From Pycnococcus provasolii (lineage: Eukaryota; Chlorophyta; Pseudoscourfieldiophyceae; Pseudoscourfieldiales), in NCBI GenBank assembly GCA_049487715.1, contig CP150552.1, positions 1-64,000 on the forward strand: a stretch of 64,000 nucleotides of DNA, given 5' to 3'. Both the position numbers and the translations under genes were made by a program. Of the stretch, positions 11,279 to 20,224 are shown piece by piece (position 1 is the first letter of the stretch; every line of letters begins with the position of its first letter). The notes below the pieces were generated by a model. That model was not told the origin of the DNA, searched no databases, and saw nothing but the letters and a program-made list of their open reading frames with translations.

Positions 11279-12086
11279 TAGGAGGAGAGATGTTGAGTTC
11301 CGTCAGAGGCCACAACGCTCCACCACGCGCGCGGCCGGTGGTACGGTGCGTCAAGCGATTCGTGCTTGGCGTCCGAAGGAGCCAGATGCGCGGCCACGCT
11401 CAGATACCACAAGCCCCTCCACGTGCGCGTTGCAGAAGCTGTAGCGTTGATTGAGCGACACACTTGTTATGCGTGCAGGGTATATGCCATCACCAGGCGG
11501 CCCAGCAAGGAGCAAGAGCGATGGACGAGCGCTGGACGAGCGACGGCGCGTTTGTTTGTGTGCCCCCAGGCTGCCAGGTGCCACGGCGGGGGACTCCGAG
11601 GGGGACTCCCCCGCGTTGCTGCACTGCAGCACCCTGGAGGCTGGAGCCTTCTTGACAGGTCACTAGGCTGCTAGGTCCGCTCCGGTCACTTGCACCCACT
11701 TACTTGATAGACTACCATGTACGGGTAGGAGGGAGGATCTGGTAGGAGGGATCTTTGGGGATCCTCCCATACCTCCCATAACCCTCTCCCATAACCTACC
11801 CTTATTGATCCCCGGAACGGTTGGGTGCGCCTGATCGCTGCTTCGATATGCACCTCAAACTCCACGCCTACACGCAGTCCTCGAGCATCACACGATTCGT
11901 GAGCTCACGAATCACGACCGAATCACTCGTGAGGTCCGCCACCAACGGCCAAACCAAAAAGGGAGGGGGGGTGGGCCAAAGGATGGCGATCTGTTGTGGC
12001 AGTGTGCGCCTTCGACAATGGATATTGATTGTGTGCCAGCTTGATTGTTGTGAATTGTAACACGATTTTTTTTTTAAATCAAAATC
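11279..12086. other. Intergenic 0.8 kb, no gene seen
   Basis: Lies upstream of the polycystin-like gene and downstream of the RCC1-repeat gene, both on the minus strand. It contains GGGAGGATC/GATCCTCCC inverted motifs near 11728-11775, which can pair, but no convincing coding frame. Probably promoter and 3' UTR. Confidence 0.55.
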
Positions 12087-14349
12087 CTACACATGTTGTC
12101 CGTCTCGAATCAAGAAAGGCTCCACCGGAACTCGTACGCTTGCGAGCTGTTCAAGACCGGCGCGAACGAGCGACCCATGAAGTGCATTGAACTGGCTGGA
12201 ATGTAGACGTGCCAACGCCTTTTTGGCGACTTTCGCTTTGGTGAGCTTCACCTCGTACTCCACACACACCAAAGGTTGATGTTGCGCGTTCGCCTCATCT
12301 GTCGTGAAAGCATTTTTGCCGCTGCTTTCAGCATCAAAGATATTCGACAGCGTCAGAATGTTCACATCTTCCCCTTTCACGCCCAGAGAACTTTCCTCTT
12401 CGAGACGGGCAACAATGCCATCACAGAACGCTCTACGTTCGCTCGAGTTGTCGAAAGAGTCCATCGAGTAGCCGACAAGTGTCGCCTTCGATCGAACCAA
12501 CCTTCTTCTCCTGCGATAGAGTACGGCCAAGATGATGCAACAGCAGCAGCATAATAATAACACTCCAATTGCAATGCCTGTTATTACTCCGATCATTGCG
12601 ATTCGGACTCCTGGTGAATCGCTTCTCGCTCTTGTCGTCGTATATGCGAACACAAGGGGAGGAGGCTGTTGTGGCAGGTTAGGAGGAGAGAATCGGGGGC
12701 AAGGGCAGCACCTTTTCGTCACATTCGACGATGGAATGCCAATCTCTTGACTTAAGTGCCGCCTCCTGTCATAGGACCCATCTCCGAGAAATCGTCCAAC
12801 ATCCACCGCTGCCGCGTTGTCTCCCATCGTACCGGGACGGTCACCAACGTTTTGAGTTGAGCCATATCCAAGTCGGCCAGCCCAACCGTAGCCCCAGCAC
12901 TTGACTATTTTCGGATCGGGGCTTAGTAAGGCGCATGTGTGACTGTATGCAGCGGTAATGCTAACCAAATCTTTGTCAGTTCCAAGGCTCAGGATGGGTA
13001 TGCCGCCTCCCACCTCATCAGGATTATCGCCAACGAACTCTGTACTCTCCGTTCCGAGCTGACCGGATCGGCCATCCCCCCAGCACTTCGCCTTGGTATC
13101 ACTGTCACCAGGCAGGCTTACCACTGCACAGGAGTGTCGATATCCAAGCGAGATGGAGAGAGCCTGCATCTCACCAAGCTCAATGTCTGCGAGCGCCGAA
13201 CCCATGTCGCCCGCGCCTGTGCCAACTGCGGCAGAATCTTTGCCATTTCCCAGCTGGCCAGCTCTCCCCTGGCCCCAGCACTTCACCGTCAGAAGACCTT
13301 CGAGAATCACGCACGTGTGGCTGTGGCCCGCTGCAAGCACTTTCACCTGCCTGTTGTCGAGGTTAACGAAAGGCAGAGCGTTGCCCATCTCGCCGGGCTC
13401 GTCGCCAACCGTGTGCGTCTTTTCTTGCCCGAGCTGTCCATCGTTGCCGCGACCCCAGCACTTAACCGCCCTATTTTCGGCGATGATGACACACGTGTGG
13501 CTATCTCCCGCGGCAATCGAAGCCGCAGTCAGGCCGGTGCCAAGGTCCACCTCAGGCAATGCATCTCCCATCGTACTGGGCACGTTTCCAACGTCGTTCG
13601 TACTTCCGTACCCAAGCTGACCGTACTCTCCGCTGCCGAAGCACTTCACGCGCCCACCCTGAAGAATGGCACAGGTGTGATGGTAACCGACCGCAAAATC
13701 GACCAACGTGTTCACTGCCGGCTCGTCAGCGGATCCGTACGGCGGCTGCGTGGTTGTTCCGAGGTCAATTTCGCCAAGCGCTTCGCCCATCTGACCAGGT
13801 GCATCTCCAACATTGCTGTTCGAGCCTCGGCCCAGCCTTCCTTTGCGTCCGTAGCCAAAGCACTTCAGTCGCGACCCTGTCGATGTCTCGCTCGAAAGCA
13901 TCACGCACGTGTGAGCGTATCCGAGTTGCACCTTGACTACTTCCACACCCGGTCCTAGGTCCACTTCAGGAAGATCATCGCCCATTTCGCCCGGCGCCGC
14001 GCCGCGGTACTCCGGCGCGCCGTAGCCAAGCTGTCCGAACTCGCCGTTGCCCCAGCATTTTAGCCTGGCATTGGGTTCTAGGACAGCGCACGTGTGCTCT
14101 CCGCCTGCGGCCACCGCAATTGCTGGACGCAGCGGTGCAGGAGGCGGCGGGCTTGGAGGTGGGCTTGGAGGCGGCGGTGGCGGTGGGGGTGGGGGCGAGA
14201 TGGGCAGCGGTGGTGGCGGAGGTGTTGGTGGTGGGGGCGGCGGTGGCGGCGGTGGCGGCGGTGGCGAGCAGTCCCCTCGTTCAATGCACGAGTTTGGCGG
14301 TGGTGGCGGTGGCACTGGAGGTGCCAAAGGTGGCGGTGGTGAGGGCGGC

Positions 14350-14381
<32 letters not shown>

Positions 14382-15056
14382 TGGCGGCGAGGGTGGCGGT
14401 GGCGACGGCGGCGGCGGTGGCGACGGCGGCGGCGGTGGCGACGGCGGCGGCGGTGGCGACGGCGGAGGCGGCGGCGATGGCGGAGGCGGCGGTGGCATTG
14501 CCGGCGGAGGTGAGGGTGGTGGTGGCAAGCAGTCCCCTCGTTCCGCGCACGCGTGTGGCGGTGGCGGTGGTGGACTTGGTGGCGGTGGTGGGCTGGGAGG
14601 TGGCGGTGGGCTGGGAGGCGGTGGTGGCGACGGTGGTGGAGGTGGACTTGGCGGTGGCGGCGGCGAGGGTGGTGGCGGTGGTGACGGCGGTGGCGGTGAT
14701 GGCGGTGGCGATGCGCAGTCGCCGCGGAACAAACATGAGTCTGGCGGCGGCGGCGACGGCGGCGGCGGACTTCTCAGTTTGAAGTCGTTCGTCGTCATGG
14801 GAGTTTCGACGGGGATCAATCCACCACTGCCTGATGTTGGTGGTGGCGGTGGGCTAAGCGTCGCGTCTGTGCTGTCCGTGTTGTTGATCTCCCCCGCAAC
14901 TGGGATTGGTGGTGGCGGTCCAGTCGCCTCATCGTCGCAAGGGCACGCAACGCAAGCCAAGTCACCTTGTGCTTTGACGACGGTGGTGAAACCGCCACCG
15001 AGCAGCATCAGCGTCGTGAGCATCAGCGTGAGCTTGAGCATCAGCGGCATCGGCAT
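12087..15056 (-). CDS. Secreted/membrane RCC1-repeat beta-propeller protein with polyproline stalk
   Basis: 989 residues from the ATG at 15056, chosen because it opens a clear signal peptide (MLKLTLMLTTLMLLGGG); the frame stays open upstream but with non-protein-like composition. Order: signal peptide; short Cys-rich stretch; long SPPPPP arrays punctuated by three CxxRGDC motifs; seven RCC1-type repeats (about 315-760) of the form AAGxxHTCALL...KCWGxGxxGQLG, enough for one complete propeller; one TM helix (about 815-838) with a run of cysteines; and a basic then mixed cytoplasmic tail. RCC1 propellers are protein-interaction discs; the nuclear exchange-factor role of RCC1 itself does not fit a protein with a signal peptide and TM. 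A cell-surface display protein is inferred. The CxxRGDC motif is shared with the polycystin-like neighbour. Confidence 0.85.
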
Positions 15057-15766
15057 CGGCGCTGATAAGAGTGGTTGGCCGTGGCGCGCTACCCTGACGG
15101 AGTTATCGGTGGTATGGCACCGGTACCCGCCTACCTGCTCCCTGCTGTCGTCGACCGCAAGGCGCAAGGGCAAGCCACACCGTTGAGATACCGTTCTTGT
15201 TGAGATAGTGGTAGGGTAGGGGAGGGAGGGAGGAGGTTGGGACTTGGGAGACGCGGAAGGGACGGAAGGAAGGGAAGGGCTCAACTGTGTCGCCTTGCAA
15301 GGGTGGCAAAGCTACTCGCTCACCGTCCCTCAGACAGATCCCTCACACCGCTCACACGGTGCAAGTGGAACCTACTGTACTCCTACTGGTGGCATTGACT
15401 TGACCAGTGAGGTTGGCAGGAGCGTATGGTGATGTTTGGTAGAGCAGTGTGACGTCAACACACACGCTCCCGTCCGCGGCCTTGCAATTCGTGCAACGCG
15501 CTCAAACACCAAGAAATCCTTGGATCATTATCTCAGGGGATACCTCGTAAATTCATGGGCTACATGCGCCCGGCCCCTGGCCCTTGTCCGGGTCCGCCAT
15601 GGCGCAGTTTGTTGTTCGTATGAGGCTTTTGTGGGGGGAGTGGTTCCCAATGCCATGATGTAACCTGCGCGGAGGCTCGCGCGCGAGTGGCTTAGGGTAA
15701 ATTTCAAGAAAAGAGGAATTTGAAATAGGAATATTATTCCCATTCTTACATACGCGGCCCAAACAT
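15057..15766. other. Intergenic 0.7 kb, no gene seen
   Basis: Upstream of the RCC1-repeat gene and downstream of the next minus-strand gene. Short frames exist, but none has protein-like composition or recognisable motifs. No RNA gene seen. Confidence 0.5.
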
Positions 15767-18700
15767 TTATCGTGATCTTTTGTTTTCAAAGTCAGGCTGA
15801 TCACACGAGCATGACTTGATTTCAATTTGACTCGAGCAATATTGTGTTGCCGGCGGCGGTGGCGGCGGCGGCGGCGGCGGCGGCAGCGGCGGTGGCGGCG
15901 GCGGCGGGGGAGAAGGGGAAGGGGAAGGGGATGAGGAAGGAGAAGGAGAAGGGGAGGAAGAGGGGGACGGGGAGGGGGATACTTCCACGACCGGTGGCGG
16001 TGGAGGAGGTGGAGGAGGCGGTGGCAGTGGTGGTGGAGGAGGAGGCGGTGGCAGTGGTGGAGGAGGAGGAGGCGGCGGCGGCAGTGGTGGTGGTGCCGGA
16101 GGCGGTGGTTCAAAGAATCGAAACGCACGTACGTGTCCCGACCACGGCGCATTCACGCTAGCCCAATTGCGATGAGATCCAATAGCAATCACATCGGCAG
16201 CTCCATTGATTGCAAGAGACTCGCCCGAAAAGTCCATACTATTTTCGCCCTCGATATCTGCGCCTTGCTGCAGCCAAACACTGCCGCCTTGGTACACGCC
16301 AAGTTCGTACATCCTGACAATTCCACAGAATCTCTTTGCGGCACTACTGCCAGAGTGTGCCGAAATGACGACACGATGACCATCCGATGATATGGCAACC
16401 CGTGACCCAAAATCGTCAAGGTCAGCTCCAAATGTATCAGGCCCCGCGATGTCGCTTCCAACTCTCACCCAGCTCGACGCGGTGTCATTGTATTCGAGCA
16501 CCCTTGCCATTCCCAGTATGCGACGTCCATTTCCAGACACCAAGTATGGGATCCCAATCACCATGCGGCGGCCAGATGAGCTGAATTGCACGGACATGCC
16601 GACATATCGCGTGGAAGGCTGGATTTGGGTTATGGGATCAGAGACAAAATGTTCTGGGCGAGCACCTGTGCCAAAACGAAGCGCGATGTTTGGGAGCGTG
16701 GAGATGATGTCACCAAGCTGCTTCCACGTATTTTCGTCGCTGCTGTACTCAAACGCGCGAACGACACCCTTGAAGCCATTCTCCTTTGGTGATCCTACAG
16801 CTAGGCGCGGCACGTTCCCAAGATAGCTGAGGGTGACCGCATGTCCAAACTCATCCGCAAAGCTTGTGCCAAACAGATCTTGGCCAATTTGCTTCCAGTC
16901 ATTCTGAACCCATCGATACACTCGCACCCGTCCTTGTTTATTATCAGATCGCTTCGGAAGGCCGATGGCAATTATCTGAGCATCTTGCGTAATCGCCAAC
17001 GTACGATCTGCATCAAATGTTCCATCTCCAAGACTCGTAAATTGTGCACCATACTGCTCCTCGCCATCGAATACACTTCCACGGCTTTTCCAGACTTGCG
17101 GAAACGTTTCGTTCGATAGCTCGTAGACGTGCACTCGATTCTTCAGATCCGTCGCCGCAACAGTGAGTGGTTCGTCAACAATGGCAACCGCAACACCCAA
17201 ACCTTGGTCCGTTGCGCCGTCAATGTCATCGGATACCTGCACCCAATTAAGGCGCATTCCGTTCCAGCGATACACACGAACATTTCCACTGTTCGAGCCC
17301 GCTCCATCATTTTGAGCAGAGCCTACCGCCAAAACATTGCCGCTTGGAGAAAGCGCACAGGAGTTGCCAGCCTGATCATACGACCCCTCACCATCCACAT
17401 CATCTCCAGCTTGCACCCACTTCACCGATGGAGGCGGTAGAGAAGGAGGCGGTGGAGGATGTGGCGGAGGAGGCGCTGGCGTGTACTTGCAGCACCGAAT
17501 CTTGTCCAACGCGGACAGCTGGTCGTACGTAGCCGCGTCGGTGTTGCGGTACAGCCCTGTCAGCACCTTGCCCGAAGGGCACTCCACCGCGCTCGCCTCG
17601 TCGAAGCGATTCGACACGTCCACATCCTCGCAGTCGCGCGTCACAAAACCTTCATGACTGCAGCAGCTCGCTCGGTCGATGCACGACAGTCCCGCTTGCA
17701 CCTTGTCGCTACACGATCCACCAGCCTTGCCAAAAAACATTTCCGCCGCCTTTGGGCCCTGGGAGACAGGTTTCGCCTCTTTTTCATCAACCTGGCGGTA
17801 GAGCCCCTGCAGGTACGTGTTGTCCGGGCACGTGGACCACCCCGCGCCGTCGAAGCTCGTCGTCCAACGCGTCTCCTGACATCCGTTGAACGTCACCGAG
17901 CTCATCAGCGCGTCGTCGATGCGGCAGCACCTGCCCTCGTCTAGGTTGCTGATTCGATCCTGCAGCGCGTCTCCGCTGCTCACGCCTCCGGATCGCGTGA
18001 GTCCGACGAGGTAGTGCTGGTCGTTGTCGCACTTGCTCCAGCCTCCACTCTTGCTGTCGAAGGCTGCGCTCCAGTCCGCGGCACTGTAGCACGCGCTCGA
18101 CGATCCTAGTATGGATGCCGACACGCCCTGATCGAGGACGTCGGTGAAGGCGCCGTCGATCGCAGCACCAAGCAGCTTTCGCCGTCCAGCTCCTCCGACT
18201 TGGAATCCGCTTGCGCGAAGCAGGTTCACGGCACTAACGTCCAGAATTTCAAGCGACGTTCCGTCAAGGAGGAAGTTGCCGTGAGGTGTAAGGAATGTGA
18301 TGGGCGCATCATCGCTGCCGTCGTTGCTGCTGCGTTCAAGTGCCGTCGGCTTCGTTTTTCTTGATTTTCTGTCTCGCACGTATCCGTCAATGCGCAGCAC
18401 GGCTCTCATGTTCCCGCTCGTAACAGTGATCGTGCGAAGTTTGTCAAGATGCGCATCTGGCATGCTGCTGGTGATGCTGCCGTACACGGCTGCCTCTGTG
18501 GTGGCGAGAAGGCTAGCCTTCTTTGCGCCGGTGTCAACGACCATCGCGCCATTCATCACCGACGGTTCAGCTGCGCCGGCAGCGTGAAAGTCCGAGCTTG
18601 CCGTTCTCACAGGCTTGTTTGTTTTCTTGTTGACCATCGTGCCACCCGTCATTGCAGTCTCCTTAGATAGCTCGATGATGTAGAATGTCATCGCGGCGAT

Positions 18701-19645
18701 AGCGCCGACAATAAAGAACAGCGCGATGAGCAGCAAGATGAGCGCCCGCTGCAGCTGCGCGCGAGCTCGACAGTCGTGGATAGCTCCTCCGACGGCGCCG
18801 CGAAATTCCTCCTTGGTGAGGTGTCCGTCGCTGTCGTTGTCCGACCTCATGATTCGCTGCCCGACGGCGCCCGAGCCTCGGTTCTTTCCGAAGAGCGCGA
18901 CGACGGGAATGCCGCTCGGATTGCGCGACCAGAAGTCCTCCGAGTCGCCGATGGACTTTTCGCGCCGCAGTGCCGCCGCGAAGGCTGACGCGCCCGCGCG
19001 TGTGTCGCGACGCGACAACTGGCGCATAAGCGGCGGCCTTTTCTTCTTGTTTCTTTCGCCTTCTCCTTCTTCACCACCTTGGGTGGTGTTTTCATCAGCA
19101 GTCACGGTTGTTCTCGGCGTTGTTGTTTTTTCTGGTGGCGGCGGCGGAGGTGGTGAATCCTCCTCACCCTGTGCTCCATGCTGGTTCGGACTTGCTTCTC
19201 TGGACGAGGTCAAGCTTTCGACGGCCAGTGGCGCGAAGTTTGCCGCGCCTTCTTCTTGTTCGGACAGGAAGGGGCTCAACGGGCCTCCTCTGTCCGGACT
19301 GCGGCGCGAATATTCTCCCACTGCGTCTGACGGCTGTGCGTTGATCAAGTCCAAGTTCAAGCTGTATGAACGCCGCCCTGACCTGTCCGTGTCCTCTGCA
19401 AGGAAAGGCTGCACACCCTCGTCTGGGTGCGGCAGTGAACCACCAGCCTCATCGCGCTCGTCGTGTTTTTCTTCCTCTTCAGAGGATGGCGTTGTATGCA
19501 TGCTCCTATTTTGTTGTCGTCGCTGCTGATGAGCCGCTCCTTCTTCTTGTGCGTCTGCGCTTGTCTGCACGACCATGCCGGGCGTGCTTGGCCTGTCATC
19601 GCGACTACCCCTAGTACTGTTGTTGGTGTCGTTGATATCGTCCAT
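15767..19645 (-). CDS. EF-hand/TM/Cys-module protein with FG-GAP-like propeller
   Basis: 1,292 residues from the ATG at 19645 (MDDINDTNN); an upstream in-frame ATG exists, but the stretch between looks untranslated. Order: acidic cytoplasmic N-terminus; one EF-hand-like loop near 271 (DNDSDGHLTKEEF); TM helix (about 301-325); extracellular region; a Cys module (about 518-722) with several units of the form GW(S)xC...YLxGLxR...RCC, loosely like dermatopontin repeats; short polyproline; FG-GAP/integrin-alpha-like propeller repeats (about 738-1178; GSxxNDGxGSNSGNVRVYRW and similar); a long polyproline tract; and a Cys-containing end. Type II topology with a calcium-sensing cytoplasmic end and adhesive ectodomain is inferred. 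It is the divergent paralogue of the gene at 20225, with which it shares the EF-hand, TM and Cys module. Confidence 0.82.
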   Translation of the reverse strand: MDDINDTNNSTRGSRDDRPSTPGMVVQTSADAQEEGAAHQQRRQQNRSMHTTPSSEEEEKHDERDEAGGSLPHPDEGVQPFLAEDTDRSGRRSYSLNLDLINAQPSDAVGEYSRRSPDRGGPLSPFLSEQEEGAANFAPLAVESLTSSREASPNQHGAQGEEDSPPPPPPPEKTTTPRTTVTADENTTQGGEEGEGERNKKKRPPLMRQLSRRDTRAGASAFAAALRREKSIGDSEDFWSRNPSGIPVVALFGKNRGSGAVGQRIMRSDNDSDGHLTKEEFRGAVGGAIHDCRARAQLQRALILLLIALFFIVGAIAAMTFYIIELSKETAMTGGTMVNKKTNKPVRTASSDFHAAGAAEPSVMNGAMVVDTGAKKASLLATTEAAVYGSITSSMPDAHLDKLRTITVTSGNMRAVLRIDGYVRDRKSRKTKPTALERSSNDGSDDAPITFLTPHGNFLLDGTSLEILDVSAVNLLRASGFQVGGAGRRKLLGAAIDGAFTDVLDQGVSASILGSSSACYSAADWSAAFDSKSGGWSKCDNDQHYLVGLTRSGGVSSGDALQDRISNLDEGRCCRIDDALMSSVTFNGCQETRWTTSFDGAGWSTCPDNTYLQGLYRQVDEKEAKPVSQGPKAAEMFFGKAGGSCSDKVQAGLSCIDRASCCSHEGFVTRDCEDVDVSNRFDEASAVECPSGKVLTGLYRNTDAATYDQLSALDKIRCCKYTPAPPPPHPPPPPSLPPPSVKWVQAGDDVDGEGSYDQAGNSCALSPSGNVLAVGSAQNDGAGSNSGNVRVYRWNGMRLNWVQVSDDIDGATDQGLGVAVAIVDEPLTVAATDLKNRVHVYELSNETFPQVWKSRGSVFDGEEQYGAQFTSLGDGTFDADRTLAITQDAQIIAIGLPKRSDNKQGRVRVYRWVQNDWKQIGQDLFGTSFADEFGHAVTLSYLGNVPRLAVGSPKENGFKGVVRAFEYSSDENTWKQLGDIISTLPNIALRFGTGARPEHFVSDPITQIQPSTRYVGMSVQFSSSGRRMVIGIPYLVSGNGRRILGMARVLEYNDTASSWVRVGSDIAGPDTFGADLDDFGSRVAISSDGHRVVISAHSGSSAAKRFCGIVRMYELGVYQGGSVWLQQGADIEGENSMDFSGESLAINGAADVIAIGSHRNWASVNAPWSGHVRAFRFFEPPPPAPPPLPPPPPPPPPLPPPPPPPPLPPPPPPPPPPPVVEVSPSPSPSSSPSPSPSSSPSPSPSPPPPPPPPLPPPPPPPPPPPATQYCSSQIEIKSCSCDQPDFENKRSR

Positions 19646-20224
19646 ATATAGACTATCAGGTAGTACTATGGTAACGACGTCCGACGACGAGGGAGCGACG
19701 CGTGAGGTGATGGACTGATGGGGGGGGCAAGGAAAGGCGGGAGGTACCCGGAGAGAGACGAGAGGAGAGGAGAGGGGCACGACGACGGGGGGCCAGCGTG
19801 AGGTGAGGTTGAGGTACCCGGCACGAAAGAGGCGAACACGGACACGGTGCAAGTGGGCACTGGGCAGCATGGATGCATTGGCGAAGCATTGGAGTATGTA
19901 CCACTGACAGACTGAGGGTACCGGGTAGTCGAAAGATTGATTCTTCACATCAATCCCCCGGACTGCCGGAGTTGCCTCCAACGTTGACAGCAATGCGATC
20001 CGGTGGTGCACTCGTAGTGCAAGTGCTGAAAAGGCGCACCGCGTTGGTGAGGGCTCTCTCTCCTCGAACCCTTCAGCCAGCAGCACCTGTCACCCTCTTC
20101 ACACCAGGTAACCTTAGGTGGTCGCGTCCCCTACAAGTCCCACTCACCTGTCCCGGGAGGAGGAGGAGGGGGCCCGGGGGGCGCAAACAACGGCCCATCA
20201 CAACACCACCACGTCAACGACGTC
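19646..20224. promoter_or_regulatory. Shared divergent promoter region of the EF-hand/TM paralogue pair
   Basis: About 580 bases separate the start codons of two head-to-head paralogues. No coding frame of convincing composition is present. The arrangement implies a bidirectional promoter and co-expression, but I cannot point to a specific factor site. Confidence 0.5.

Noticed and set aside
12087-15056. RCC1 repeats indicating a nuclear Ran exchange factor.
   Set aside because: A signal peptide, extracellular-type polyproline, TM helix and cytoplasmic tail place the propeller outside the cell.
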